Positions 50,534 through 59,668 of a stretch of DNA of 64,000 bases are shown piece after piece. Made by a program: the position numbers and the translations under genes. Source of the stretch: an uncultured Pseudomonas sp. (GTDB lineage Bacteria > Pseudomonadota > Gammaproteobacteria > Pseudomonadales > Pseudomonadaceae). The notes below the pieces were generated by a model that worked only from the letters and a program-made list of their open reading frames with translations, was not told where the DNA came from and did not search any database. Numbering within the stretch: the first letter of the stretch is position 1; every line of letters begins with the position of its first letter. The DNA lies in contig NZ_CAMPHV010000014.1 in assembly GCF_946886105.1 (NCBI RefSeq), forward strand, positions 1-64,000. The letters run 5' to 3'.

Positions 50534-51670
50534 TTATGAGTCGCGGCGCAGATCTGGCGGGATGGGCAGGTCCGGCAGCGGCGCCGGACGCTTGCCCTTA
50601 CCGGCCTTGTATTGGCGCAACTGGTAGACGTAGGCCAGCACCTGGGCCACGGCCAGGTAGAGCCCCGCTGGGATTTCCTGGTCCAGCTCGGTGGAATAGA
50701 ACACGGCGCGGGCCAGCGCCGGGGATTCGAGCAGCATGACCTGGTGTTCCTGGGCGATCTCGCGGATCTTCAATGCGGTGAAATCGCTGCCTTTGGCCAG
50801 CAGCAGCGGCGCACTGCCCTTGGCCGGGTCGTATTTCAGCGCCACGGCGAAGTGCGTCGGGTTGGTGATGATCACATCCGCCTGCGGCACCGCCTGCATC
50901 ATCCGGCGCTCGGCCATTTCCCGCTGCAACTGACGGATACGCTGCTTGACCTCAGGTTTACCCTCGCTGTCCTTGTATTCGTCGCGCACTTCCTGCTTGG
51001 TCATCATCAGCTTCTGCTTGTTGTCCCAGAGCTGGAACGGCACATCGACCGCGGCGATCAGAATCAGCCCGCAGGACATCCACAAGGCGCTCCAACCGAC
51101 CACCTGGGCCGCATGCATGATCGCCGTCTCGACGGGCTCATGGGCAATCGCCAGCAGGTCGTCCTGGTCGAAAGCCAGCACCGTCAGCGCCACCGCCAGA
51201 ATCACCAGGAACTTGCCAAAAGCCTTGGCCAATTCGACCAGAGCCTGCAGTGAAAACATCCGTTTCAAGCCGGCCAGCGGGTTCATCCGGCTGGCCTTGG
51301 GCGCCATGGCCTCGGCCGAGAACAGCCAACCGCCGAGGGCGATGGGGCCGAAAACCGAGGCGATCAGCAGCGCGAGCAACAGCGGCAACATGGCATCCAG
51401 CGCCACCTTCCCCGAGGCCAGCAGCAGCAAGCCCATGCTCCGCTCGTCCATCAGCACGTCGCGGGTCAGGGAAAAATTACCCTGCATGATATTCAGCATG
51501 GCCGTGCCCAAGGTGCCGCCGGAGGCCAGCAGCGCGCCGGTGCCGGCGATCATCACCGCCAGGGTGTTGAGTTCCTTGGAACGGGCGATCTGGCCCTTCT
51601 CGCGGGATTCACGGAGGCGTTTCTCCGTGGGTTCCTCGCTTTTATCGGCACCGCTTTCGGATTCAGCCAT
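50534..51670 (-). CDS. flhB: Flagellar export switch protein FlhB
   Basis: A 378-residue protein with a hydrophilic N-terminus (EEPTEKRLRESREKGQIARSKEL) and four membrane helices to about residue 215. The cytoplasmic switch domain has the autocleavage loop IITNPTHFAVAL. Cleavage between Asn and Pro lets the export apparatus switch to filament substrates after FliK signalling. It lies 3 bp downstream of fliR and ends the fliLMNOPQR-flhB operon. Confidence 0.96.
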   Translation of the reverse strand: MAESESGADKSEEPTEKRLRESREKGQIARSKELNTLAVMIAGTGALLASGGTLGTAMLNIMQGNFSLTRDVLMDERSMGLLLLASGKVALDAMLPLLLALLIASVFGPIALGGWLFSAEAMAPKASRMNPLAGLKRMFSLQALVELAKAFGKFLVILAVALTVLAFDQDDLLAIAHEPVETAIMHAAQVVGWSALWMSCGLILIAAVDVPFQLWDNKQKLMMTKQEVRDEYKDSEGKPEVKQRIRQLQREMAERRMMQAVPQADVIITNPTHFAVALKYDPAKGSAPLLLAKGSDFTALKIREIAQEHQVMLLESPALARAVFYSTELDQEIPAGLYLAVAQVLAYVYQLRQYKAGKGKRPAPLPDLPIPPDLRRDS

Positions 51671-51673
51671 GGC

Positions 51674-52450
51674 TCACCCCGCTCGCGCCATTTCGCGGAG
51701 AAACTGCAACGCCTCGGTGGCGAACACCTGGTACTGCGCCAGGATGTCCGCCATGCCGATCCAGACGATGATGAAACCGAGCAACAGCGTCAGCGGAAAA
51801 CCGATGGAGAAAATATTCAGCTGCGGCGCGGCGCGGGTCATCACCCCGAACGCGATATTCACCACCAGCAGCGCGGTGATTGCCGGCAACACCAGGATCA
51901 GCGCGGCGCCGAACACCCAGCCGAGTTTATTGGCCAGGGTCCAATAATGGTCGGTCAATAAACCGTCGCCGACCGGCATGGTCACGAAGCTCTCGGCCAG
52001 CACTTCGAACACCACCAGATGTCCGTTCATGGCGAGGAACAACAGGGTCACCAGCATCAGGAAGAACTGCCCGATTACTGGCACCGAAATACCGTTGGCC
52101 GGGTCGACCATGGAGGCGAAGCCCAGGCCCATCTGCATCGCGACTATTTGCCCGGCGATCACGAAAGCCTGAAAGAACAGCTGCAAGGTGAACCCCAGCA
52201 TCGCCCCGATCAGCACTTCCTGAGCGATCAGCAAAAAGGTGCTCAAGCTGATGGCATCGACCTGCGGCATCGCCGGCAAGGTCGGCATCACCACCATGCA
52301 CACCGCCAGTGCCAGATACAGGCGCACCCGGGTCGGCACCAGTTGCGTGCCTATGATCGGCATGACCATGAACAGCGCGGCGATGCGGAACAGCGGCAGC
52401 AGAAAGCTGCCCACCCAACCGCCGATCTGCGTATCGCTGAGCTCGAGCAT
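51674..52450 (-). CDS. fliR: Flagellar export gate protein FliR
   Basis: A 258-residue membrane protein with about six hydrophobic segments. The family N-terminal LPLFRIAALFMVMPIIGTQLVPTRVRLYLA is present, as is the central GFTLQLFFQAFVIAGQIVAMQMGLGFASMVDPANG. It is part of the FliPQR export channel. Starts one base after the fliQ stop region. Confidence 0.95.
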   Translation of the reverse strand: MLELSDTQIGGWVGSFLLPLFRIAALFMVMPIIGTQLVPTRVRLYLALAVCMVVMPTLPAMPQVDAISLSTFLLIAQEVLIGAMLGFTLQLFFQAFVIAGQIVAMQMGLGFASMVDPANGISVPVIGQFFLMLVTLLFLAMNGHLVVFEVLAESFVTMPVGDGLLTDHYWTLANKLGWVFGAALILVLPAITALLVVNIAFGVMTRAAPQLNIFSIGFPLTLLLGFIIVWIGMADILAQYQVFATEALQFLREMARAG

Positions 52451-52451
52451 G

Positions 52452-52721
52452 TCAGCCGATCAACAGCGGAATATTCATGATCAGGTTCTGCGAATACTCC
52501 ATCAGTTGGCGCACCAGCCAGGGACCGATGGCAATCAGCACCATCAGGATCACCAGCAGGCGTGGCAGAAAGCTCAAGGTCTGTTCGTTGATCTGGGTGG
52601 CGGCCTGGAACATCGCCACCAACAGACCGACCAGCAGGCTCGGCACCACCACCACGGCGACGATCATCGCCGTCAGCCACAGCGCTTCGCGGAACAGATC
52701 GACAGCGACCTCGGGGGTCAT
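52452..52721 (-). CDS. fliQ: Flagellar export gate protein FliQ
   Basis: An 89-residue protein with two membrane helices (ALWLTAMIVAVVVVPSLLVGLLVAMFQAATQINEQTLSFLPRLL and following). The conserved QINEQTLSF loop lines the export channel. Standard length. Confidence 0.95.
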   Translation of the reverse strand: MTPEVAVDLFREALWLTAMIVAVVVVPSLLVGLLVAMFQAATQINEQTLSFLPRLLVILMVLIAIGPWLVRQLMEYSQNLIMNIPLLIG

Positions 52722-52723
52722 GG

Positions 52724-53479
52724 CTAAGTCCCTCCGAAACTGGCGGCCAGAGTGCCCATGATCAGCGCCCAGCCGTCGATCAATACGAACAGCATGATTT
52801 TGAACGGCAAGGAGATGATCAGCGGCGAGAGCATCATCATGCCCATGGCCATGAGGATACTGGCGACCACCATGTCGATGATCAGAAACGGGATGAAGAT
52901 CATGAAGCCGATCTGAAACGCGGTCTTCAACTCGGAGGTGACGAAGGCCGGCACCAGAATGGTCAGCGGCGCGTCTTCCGGGGCGGCGATGTCGGTGCGC
53001 TTGGACAGCCGCACGAACAGCTCCAGATCGCTCTCGCGGGTCTGCGCCAGCATGAAGTTCTTCAGCGGCACTTCGGCCCGGCTGATCGCCTCCTGGGCCG
53101 GCAACTGCTCGTTGAGATAGGGCTGTACGGCCTCGCGGTTAATCTGCTCGAACACCGGCGCCATGATGAACATCGTCAGGAACAACGCCATGCCGACCAG
53201 AATCTGGTTCGACGGCGCCTGCTGCAGGCCCAGCGCCTGACGCAGGATGGAAAACACGATGATGATCCGGGTGAAGCTGGTCATCAGCATGACGAACGCC
53301 GGGATGAAACTCAGCGCCGTCATGATCAGCAGAATCTGCAGGCTGACCGAATACTCCTGCTGACCCTGGGCGTCGGTGCTCAGGGTGATCGCCGGAATCG
53401 ACAGGGGGTTTTCCGCGGCGAACGCCAGCGGCGCGGCCAGGGTGAACAGCACAAGCAACAGCAGGCGCGATGCGCTCAT
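52724..53479 (-). CDS. fliP: Flagellar export gate protein FliP
   Basis: A 251-residue protein with a cleavable signal peptide ([21 protein letters not shown]). The core is [18 protein letters not shown] helices, [34 protein letters not shown], and the C-terminal [19 protein letters not shown]. The ATG at 53479 shares a base with the fliO stop (TGATG); a TTG one codon earlier is possible. Confidence 0.95.
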   Translation of the reverse strand: MSASRLLLLVLFTLAAPLAFAAENPLSIPAITLSTDAQGQQEYSVSLQILLIMTALSFIPAFVMLMTSFTRIIIVFSILRQALGLQQAPSNQILVGMALFLTMFIMAPVFEQINREAVQPYLNEQLPAQEAISRAEVPLKNFMLAQTRESDLELFVRLSKRTDIAAPEDAPLTILVPAFVTSELKTAFQIGFMIFIPFLIIDMVVASILMAMGMMMLSPLIISLPFKIMLFVLIDGWALIMGTLAASFGGT

Positions 53480-53928
53480 CAAGACTTGTCCTTCTGATCC
53501 TTACCCAGGAGTTCCATCAAACGTTGGGCGAACTCGGGGCTCGCCGGCTCGCCATCGGGTAAATGCACCGGCTCGACCATCACATGCAAGGGGGTGATCC
53601 GCCCGGGCGTCAGGCCGAGCAGAATCTGCTCGGAACCGACCTGCACCAGAACCAGACGATCGCGCGGGCCGAGCGCCTGGCTGGCCAACAGTTTGATCAC
53701 CTGGCCGCTACGCGGGCTCATTTGCTGCACGCGGCGCATCAGCCAGGCGAGCAGGAAAATCAAGCCGATCACCACCAGCAAGCCGAGCAGCAATTGCCCC
53801 ATCTGCGCGCCGAAGCCGCTTTCGCCGATAGGCTTGGCCGCTTGCGCCGCAGGCTCCGCGGCCAGCGCGGCCAGCGCGGCCAGCGCGGCGAAGGGCGAGA
53901 ACAACAGGATTGCGAGGATTCTGGTCAT
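53479..53928 (-). CDS. fliO: Flagellar export component FliO
   Basis: A 149-residue protein. An N-terminal signal or anchor ([21 protein letters not shown]) contains a repeated Ala-Ala-Leu, followed by a membrane helix ([22 protein letters not shown]). The cytoplasmic domain is [28 protein letters not shown]. It assists FliPQR assembly. Five bases separate it from fliN. Confidence 0.92.
   Translation of the reverse strand: MTRILAILLFSPFAALAALAALAAEPAAQAAKPIGESGFGAQMGQLLLGLLVVIGLIFLLAWLMRRVQQMSPRSGQVIKLLASQALGPRDRLVLVQVGSEQILLGLTPGRITPLHVMVEPVHLPDGEPASPEFAQRLMELLGKDQKDKS
53858..53890 (-). repeat. 9-bp tandem repeat in fliO
   Basis: Three exact GCGGCCAGC units and a partial fourth, encoding repeated Leu-Ala-Ala in the fliO signal region. 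Copy-number change would keep frame. Confidence 0.85.
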
Positions 53929-53932
53929 GGCG

Positions 53933-54403
53933 TCAGCGCAGCTTCTGAATGCGTTCGCTGGGGCTGATCACATCCGTCAAACGAATGCCGAACTTCTCGT
54001 TGACCACCACCACCTCGCCATGGGCGATCAAGGTGCCGTTGACCAGCACATCGAGCGGCTCGCCGGCCAGGCGGTCGAGCTCGATCACCGAGCCCTGGTT
54101 CAGCTGCAACAAGTTGCGGATGGTGATGTTGGTGTTGCCCACCTCCATGGAGATCGACACCGGGATATCCAGAATCACATCCAGGTTCGGCCCTTCCAGG
54201 CTCACCGGCAGGTTGGGTTTGGCGACGCTGCCGAACTCCTCCATGGGCGCGCGCGGCGCGGCCGGCTGGGTTGCCCCGCCAGCCGCCAACATGGCGTCGA
54301 TATCGTCCTGGCCCGCGGTATCGCCGGCCTCAGACAGTGCAGCGGCCCACTCGTCGGCCAGTGCTTGTTCCTCGGGGGAGGTGGTTTCTTCGTCGTCTGC
54401 CAT
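53933..54403 (-). CDS. fliN: Flagellar motor switch protein FliN
   Basis: A 156-residue protein. The first about 70 residues are acidic and flexible (MADDEETTSPEEQALADEWAAALSEAGD). A SpoA domain follows (LDVILDIPVSISMEVGNTNITIRNLLQLNQGSVIELDRLAGEPLDVLVNG). It forms the lower C-ring with FliM. The 42-bp gap to fliM holds no gene. Confidence 0.95.
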   Translation of the reverse strand: MADDEETTSPEEQALADEWAAALSEAGDTAGQDDIDAMLAAGGATQPAAPRAPMEEFGSVAKPNLPVSLEGPNLDVILDIPVSISMEVGNTNITIRNLLQLNQGSVIELDRLAGEPLDVLVNGTLIAHGEVVVVNEKFGIRLTDVISPSERIQKLR

Positions 54404-54445
54404 CGTCTTTCCTCGGCTGGCTCAAAGGGGTTGCCGCGCAATCGC

Positions 54446-55417
54446 TCAGCGTTGGCGGTCGATTGGTTCGATGATCTGGAAGGCCAGGTTGCCCTTGTGG
54501 GCGCCCAGTTTGACCTTGAAAGCCGGCACGCCGTTGGCGCGCATGACGACCTGGTCGGGCATCTCCACGGGGATGACATCGCCGGGCTGCATGTGCAGGA
54601 TGTCGCGCAGGCGCAATTGGCGTTTCGCTACGGTGGCGCCCAGGGGCACGCTGACATCGAGAATGTCCTCGCGCAGCGACTTGACCCAACGCTCGTCCTG
54701 ATCGTCGACGTCGGACTGAAAGCCGGCATCGAGCATTTCGCGAATCGGCTCGATCATCGAATAGGGCATGGTGATATGCAGGTCGCCGCCACCGCCGTCC
54801 AACTCGATGTGGAAGGTCGAGACGACTATGACTTCGCTGGGGCTGACGATGTTGGCCAGGGCCGGGTTGACCTCCGAGTTGACGTACTCGAAGTTGATGT
54901 CCATGACCGCGTGCCAAGCCTCCTTGAGGTCGACGAACGCCTGATCCAACACCATGCGCACCACGCGCAGCTCGGTCGGGGTGAACTCGCGGCCCTCGAT
55001 CTTGGCGTGGCGGCCATCGCCGCCGAAGAAGTTATCGACCAGTTTGAACACCAATTTGGCATCCAGAATGAACAGGCCGGTACCGCGCAACGGTTTCATC
55101 TTCACCAGGTTGAGGCTCGTCGGCACGTACAGCGAATGCACGTACTCGCCGAACTTCATCACCTGCACGCCACCCACGGCGACGTCGGCGGAGCGGCGCA
55201 ACAAATTGAACATGCTGATGCGGGTATAGCGGGCGAAACGTTCGTTGATCATTTCCAGGGTCGGCATGCGCCCGCGGACGATACGATCCTGACTGGTCAG
55301 GTCGTATTGCTTGACGCTACCCGGCTCGGCCGCATCTTCGGTCTCGACCAAGCCGTCGTCGACGCCATGCAGGAGCGCATCGATTTCATCCTGGGACAGC
55401 AGGTCCTGTACGGCCAT
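54446..55417 (-). CDS. fliM: Flagellar motor switch protein FliM
   Basis: A 323-residue protein. The N-terminal CheY-P binding peptide is DLLSQDEIDALLHG (4-17). A central CheC-like domain follows, with the FliG-contacting GGDGRH segment (FFGGDGRHAKIEGREFTPTELRVV). The C-terminal SpoA domain is LRDILHMQPGDVIPVEMPDQV. It relays CheY-P binding to the rotor. Confidence 0.96.
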   Translation of the reverse strand: MAVQDLLSQDEIDALLHGVDDGLVETEDAAEPGSVKQYDLTSQDRIVRGRMPTLEMINERFARYTRISMFNLLRRSADVAVGGVQVMKFGEYVHSLYVPTSLNLVKMKPLRGTGLFILDAKLVFKLVDNFFGGDGRHAKIEGREFTPTELRVVRMVLDQAFVDLKEAWHAVMDINFEYVNSEVNPALANIVSPSEVIVVSTFHIELDGGGGDLHITMPYSMIEPIREMLDAGFQSDVDDQDERWVKSLREDILDVSVPLGATVAKRQLRLRDILHMQPGDVIPVEMPDQVVMRANGVPAFKVKLGAHKGNLAFQIIEPIDRQR

Positions 55418-55430
55418 GCTCGGCTCCTGA

Positions 55431-55955
55431 CTACTGCAACACTAAATTAGTAAACAACACACGCTCGATCGCCACCTTGCCGGTTTCCTTCTCGGCCAAT
55501 TCCTGCACGCTGGCAGTGGCTTGCTGCAGCAGCATTTCCTTGCCCACGGGGGTGATCAGGGCCTCGAAGTCCTGGCTGGAAAACAGCATCACCAAGCGGT
55601 TGCGCAGCACCGGCATATGAACTTTGAGCGCATCCAGCGCGGCCTGGTCGCGCGCCATCAGCGCCACGCTGACCTGCATGTAGCGGGCGCGGCCCTTGTG
55701 TTTGAAGTTGACCACGAAGGCCGGCATCAGCTCTTCGTAGATCGCCGGCTGCTTGAGCGGTGTGGCGCTGGCCACTTCTTCGGTTTTGGCTTCGCTCTTG
55801 TCCGCACTTTTGTTCAGGATGAACCAGGTGCCGCCAACGGACAGGCCCACGGCCAAAAGCAGCACCACCACGATCAGGATGATTAGTTTCATTTTGCCGG
55901 CCGGCTTGACCACCTCGGCTGGCGCGGTGTCTTGCGGCGGGTTTTTCTTAGCCAT
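55431..55955 (-). CDS. fliL: Flagellar basal-body protein FliL
   Basis: A 174-residue protein. A short cytoplasmic N-terminus precedes one membrane helix (LIILIVVVLLLAVGLSVGGTWFIL) and a periplasmic stomatin-like domain (VNFKHKGRARYMQVSVALMARD ... LFSSQDFEALITPVGKEMLLQQA). It supports the stator. A near-consensus sigma-54 site lies 51 bp upstream, so fliL probably starts its own operon fliLMNOPQR-flhB. Confidence 0.95.
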   Translation of the reverse strand: MAKKNPPQDTAPAEVVKPAGKMKLIILIVVVLLLAVGLSVGGTWFILNKSADKSEAKTEEVASATPLKQPAIYEELMPAFVVNFKHKGRARYMQVSVALMARDQAALDALKVHMPVLRNRLVMLFSSQDFEALITPVGKEMLLQQATASVQELAEKETGKVAIERVLFTNLVLQ

Positions 55956-56004
55956 GCCAATAATCCGTCGATTTTCGCAGCTCTATACGCTTTCAAAGGG
56001 TTAG

Positions 56005-56022
56005 GAGCAAGTGTTATGCCAG
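56005..56022 (-). promoter_or_regulatory. Sigma-54 promoter of fliL
   Basis: On the minus strand TGGCATAACACTTGCT is a near-consensus RpoN site (GG at 56020-56019, GC at 56008-56007, 10-bp spacing), 51 bp upstream of the fliL ATG. Confidence 0.8.
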
Positions 56023-56129
56023 CTTATGAACAATAGCAGCCACGGCCCATTGGCAACGACCGAACTGCACGTATGCACCCCGGGCGATATCTCCAATGGG
56101 TCGCCAATGCGCAATGCACACCCCTGAAA

Positions 56130-56168
56130 GCACCTCGCCCGCGTCTCTTTCGGACGCGGGCGAGGTGC
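56130..56168 (-). terminator. Strong hairpin after fliK
   Basis: A 16-bp perfect stem (56130-56145 with 56153-56168) with a 7-base loop, 33 bp past the fliK stop. On the minus strand it is followed by only a short T run (CTTTC), so it may be a terminator or a transcript-end stabiliser. Together with the fliL promoter it splits fliK from fliL. Confidence 0.65.
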
Positions 56169-56200
56169 AGTTTAGATCAGTGCCACAACCGACTACAGCG

Positions 56201-57460
56201 CTAAGCGTAATAATCGACCATACCGCGAGTACCGGCGAGCTCACCGTTGTGCGTTTCCATACGATGCCCGGACACGGCGTCGTCAAGCGCATCCGTGGGG
56301 TCGTTGCCGGCATTGCCACGACCCCTGCCCTCGCCTTCCTGGCCTTGCCAACCGCGACTGAGCGACTGGTCGGAGACATTCACATCGAGGGTGTCCATGC
56401 CCTGCTGGGCGAAGAGCTCGCGCAGGCGGTGCATCTGCCCTTCCAGCGCGTCGCGCACGTTGGCGTTGGGGCTGGCGAAGGTCACCTGGGTTTGCTCCTG
56501 GTTCATGTTGATGCGCACCTCGAGACGCCCCAACTCGGCGGGATCCAGCTGGATCTCGGCGGACTTGAGGTTCTGGCTGGACAGCCACATCACCCGATCG
56601 ACCACCGCCTCGCTCCAGCCGCCTTGCTGCATGGCCACCGGCGAGCCGGGCACCAGGGCCGCACGCGGGGCCAGCGCGGCTTGCTGACCGATCGCCTGGC
56701 TCAGCGCACTGAGCTTGCTGACGAAGTTTTCCGGCCGGGTATCGGCCGAACTCTCCTTGAGCGCTTCGAGCCCTTCGGCGGTGAGTTCAAGCAGCGGCAC
56801 TTCGCCCGCGTCGGTCGCCTCCGGCTCCGCTTGCAGCGCGCCCATCGCGGCCATGGCAGTGGCGAAGCCTTGCCCGGCGTTCAATGCCGCCTGGCCGGCC
56901 TGCGCCGCCGGGGAGCCCTGCGCGGCCGCCCCGGTCTTGCCCATCTCAAGCGCCAGCTTTACCGCCGGCAACTGATTGAGCGCATCGATGTCCGCATCGA
57001 AGCTCGCCTCGGTCAGGCTCGCCGGACCCGAGCCGACTAGATTGGCGCTGACGGGCAGCCCCTCGAGTTCGCCCTCGAGGCCCGGCTCGAGCTCGCTACC
57101 CATAGCGCCATCGGCGGTGGGATTCATACCCAGCAGCATCAACGGATCCAATACCGGCGGCTGCAACGCAGGGTCGGTCGGCAAGGGATTGCCGCTTTCG
57201 GCAACGACCGGCTGTTGGGCGGCAGCCTCGCTTTCGCTGGCGGGTTCGTCCGCAGCCGTGGATTGCGTATCGCGGCTCGGCTTGGCAGGCGCGTCGGAAC
57301 GCTCGGCGGCCTTCGCCTGACGCTCTTTGGCATACACCTGAGCGAAGCTGGAAGCCTCGTTCTTACGCGGTTCCGGTGCTTTTTCAGGCGTTTTTGCCGC
57401 GGCGCTTTTCGGCTTCATCTCAGGGGCCGATTTGAGCAGCAGATCGGGAGCGACGGACAT
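56201..57460 (-). CDS. fliK: Flagellar hook-length control protein FliK
   Basis: A 419-residue protein. The N-terminal two thirds is Ala/Glu/Pro-rich and disordered. The conserved C-terminal domain is at about 280-375 (VDRVMWLSSQNLKSAEIQLDPAELGRLEVRINMNQEQTQVTFASPNANVRDALEGQMHRLRELF). FliK measures the hook and triggers the FlhB switch. Start ATG at 57460; an upstream open frame is not used. A sigma-54 site lies 39 bp upstream. The paralogue at 33008 is separate. Confidence 0.94.
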   Translation of the reverse strand: MSVAPDLLLKSAPEMKPKSAAAKTPEKAPEPRKNEASSFAQVYAKERQAKAAERSDAPAKPSRDTQSTAADEPASESEAAAQQPVVAESGNPLPTDPALQPPVLDPLMLLGMNPTADGAMGSELEPGLEGELEGLPVSANLVGSGPASLTEASFDADIDALNQLPAVKLALEMGKTGAAAQGSPAAQAGQAALNAGQGFATAMAAMGALQAEPEATDAGEVPLLELTAEGLEALKESSADTRPENFVSKLSALSQAIGQQAALAPRAALVPGSPVAMQQGGWSEAVVDRVMWLSSQNLKSAEIQLDPAELGRLEVRINMNQEQTQVTFASPNANVRDALEGQMHRLRELFAQQGMDTLDVNVSDQSLSRGWQGQEGEGRGRGNAGNDPTDALDDAVSGHRMETHNGELAGTRGMVDYYA

Positions 57461-57497
57461 GGATAGTCTCCGTTCGGTATGGGTCGTAACGGAGGGA

Positions 57498-57515
57498 GTG
57501 CAAAGGCTGGGCCAA
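57498..57515 (-). promoter_or_regulatory. Sigma-54 promoter of fliK
   Basis: On the minus strand TTGGCCCAGCCTTTGCAC has GG-N10-GC spacing (GG at 57513-57512, GC at 57501-57500), 39 bp upstream of the fliK ATG and downstream of hptB. Confidence 0.7.
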
Positions 57516-57580
57516 GATGCCGACAACGGCCGTTTGAGGCGTGGGGCTCGATGGATATTTCCGCGCCCCGGAGGGTTTTT

Positions 57581-57934
57581 CTATATCCGGTAACGCTGCC
57601 GTTCGGATTTCAGCAAGATGCGTACGATGGCGAATTCGCGCTCCACCTGTTCGATCAGTTCCGGCGCCTCGGCCAGCAACTCGCGGCGGCCGACTTCTTC
57701 CAGCTGCTTGCACAGCCCGGCCAGCATCACGGCGCCCATATTGCTACAACTGCCTTTGAAGCTGTGGGCGGCCAAGCGCAAATTTTGCGCATCGCCCACT
57801 CGTTCGGCCTGGCGCAACAGGCGCAAGCGTTCTTCGGAGTCGGCCAGAAAAGTATCCAGCAGTACCGGATACTCGTCTTCCATGACGTCCTGCAATGCAG
57901 CCAGAACAGCGCTATCTAGGTGAATGTCGGACAA
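57581..57934 (-). CDS. hptB: Histidine phosphotransfer protein HptB
   Basis: A 117-residue Hpt domain with the phospho-accepting H57 in LAAHSFKGSCSNMGA. In P. aeruginosa HptB receives phosphate from hybrid kinases and acts on HsbR, linking surface behaviour to flagellar gene expression. It lies 29 bp after hsbR and is named from this three-gene arrangement. A C at position 62 (SCSN) is typical of Hpt domains. Confidence 0.9.
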   Translation of the reverse strand: MSDIHLDSAVLAALQDVMEDEYPVLLDTFLADSEERLRLLRQAERVGDAQNLRLAAHSFKGSCSNMGAVMLAGLCKQLEEVGRRELLAEAPELIEQVEREFAIVRILLKSERQRYRI

Positions 57935-57963
57935 GGGTCGCTCCCCGAACAGAAGGCGTCGGA

Positions 57964-59655
57964 TTATGCCTCAGCTGACCATGAAAACTCCACGCTAACC
58001 CCGCGGCCGTCGTCGGCCAGGGTGCAACGCTCGCTCAACTGCCGAATCAGCGCCAGCCCCCGACCGAACAACCGATCGGCATGCAGCTGCTGGTCCAGAA
58101 TAGCTTGCCCGTCGAAGCCCGCGCCGCTGTCTTCGACCCGCACGATCAAGCGCCCGCCCAGGTGCTCGGGCAACAGCTGCAAGTGAAAACGCACATAACC
58201 ATCGCCGAGATCGGCGAGGCGCTCGCTGCGCTGCCGGTAATATTCGGCGAAACCCTCGGCATTGCGCTTGAGCGCCGAATCCAGCCCCAGCACGCCATGC
58301 TCCAGGGCATTCGAATAAAGCTCGGCCAACACGCTGAACAGCGCGCCACCCTGAGGGCGCAGGCCCTGTACCTCGAGCAGCAACTGCAGGAGAAACGGCA
58401 ACGGGTTGAAGCGCTGCAAGGTCTCGCCGCGGAATTCGAAACTGGCCGACCAATCCAACGGGCTGCTTTGCCCGCTATCGGCGAAGCGCAACGGCGGACG
58501 GTTGAGCAGTGCCTCATCGATCATGCTGATTTCCACCAGACTGACATCGTCTTGCGGCTCGCCGCTGAAATGCGCGAGCGCCTGGCGGATCTCGGAAAAC
58601 AGTTGCGCCGGCTCGCGGTTATTGGCGAACACCTCGAGCAAGCGCGCTTCGCCGAATAACTCAGCCTGGTCGTTAGGGGCTTCCAGCACACCATCCGAGA
58701 GCAGGAAGATGCGGTCGCCGGTCTGAATCGGATAGACCTCGCAGTTGTCGTTGAATTGCGCGGGCTCCAGAATGCCCAGCGGCAGGTGCCGCGATACCAA
58801 GGGCGTACGCGTGCCGCCATGGAGCAAGTAGCCATCGGGCAAGCCGCCGTTCCACACCTCGACCACCCGACGCTGGAAACTCAGGTTGAACACGGTGGCG
58901 CAGCAGAACACCCCCACCGGCAGGATATGTTTGAGCTTGGCGTTGAGCTCGCGAAGAATTTCCGCCAGGCAATGCCCTTTCGCCGTCATGCCATAGAACA
59001 CTTCGGCCAGCGGCATGGCGCCGATCGCCGCCGGCAAACCATGGCCGGTGAAATCCCCCAACAGCACGTGCATACCGCCCGACGGCTTGTAGGCGGCCAG
59101 CAGCAAATCGCCGTTGAACAGCGCATAGGGCGATTGCAGATAGCGGATGTTCGGCGCGGCCAGGCAGCCGGAATGCGCCACCTTGTCGAATACCGCCTTG
59201 GCCACCCGCTGCTCTGTCAACAAATGTTCGTTGTGCTTGGCGATCAGGTCGCGCTGTTGCAACACCGTCTCGTGCAAACGGCGCAGGCGATCCATAGCCT
59301 TGATCTTGGCTTCTAGAATCACCCGGTTGTAGGGCTTGGCGAGAAAGTCGTCGCCGCCGGCCTCCAGGCAACGCACCAGGGCTTCGCCTTCGGTCAGCGA
59401 AGTCAGAAAGATGATCGGCACCAGCGACTCGCCGGCCATCTGCTTGATCCGCCGCGCGGCTTCGAAGCCATCCATCAATGGCATCAAGGCGTCCATCAGC
59501 ACCAGTTGCGGGCGCTCTTGCTCGAACAGCGCTACCGCCTCCAGACCGTTACCCGCGGTCAGGCTGCGATGGCCCTGACGACTGACGATAGTGGACAACA
59601 ACATGCGGTCGGCCGCGTTGTCCTCGACGATCAGGATGGACAAACTCGCTGGCAT
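57964..59655 (-). CDS. hsbR: Response regulator with PP2C and kinase-like domains, HsbR
   Basis: A 563-residue protein. The receiver domain (1-125) has D55 in LVLMDALMPLMDG, then a coiled linker. The PP2C/RsbU-type phosphatase domain (about 180-375) has GDFTGHGLPAAIGAMPLAEVF and LLSDGVLEA. The C-terminal HATPase_c kinase-like domain has LAELYSNALEHG and VEDSGAGF. This dual phosphatase/kinase architecture is that of HsbR, which sets phosphorylation of HsbA. Start ATG at 59655; upstream open frame not used. Confidence 0.92.
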   Translation of the reverse strand: MPASLSILIVEDNAADRMLLSTIVSRQGHRSLTAGNGLEAVALFEQERPQLVLMDALMPLMDGFEAARRIKQMAGESLVPIIFLTSLTEGEALVRCLEAGGDDFLAKPYNRVILEAKIKAMDRLRRLHETVLQQRDLIAKHNEHLLTEQRVAKAVFDKVAHSGCLAAPNIRYLQSPYALFNGDLLLAAYKPSGGMHVLLGDFTGHGLPAAIGAMPLAEVFYGMTAKGHCLAEILRELNAKLKHILPVGVFCCATVFNLSFQRRVVEVWNGGLPDGYLLHGGTRTPLVSRHLPLGILEPAQFNDNCEVYPIQTGDRIFLLSDGVLEAPNDQAELFGEARLLEVFANNREPAQLFSEIRQALAHFSGEPQDDVSLVEISMIDEALLNRPPLRFADSGQSSPLDWSASFEFRGETLQRFNPLPFLLQLLLEVQGLRPQGGALFSVLAELYSNALEHGVLGLDSALKRNAEGFAEYYRQRSERLADLGDGYVRFHLQLLPEHLGGRLIVRVEDSGAGFDGQAILDQQLHADRLFGRGLALIRQLSERCTLADDGRGVSVEFSWSAEA

Positions 59656-59668
59656 GCTGAGAACCGGC

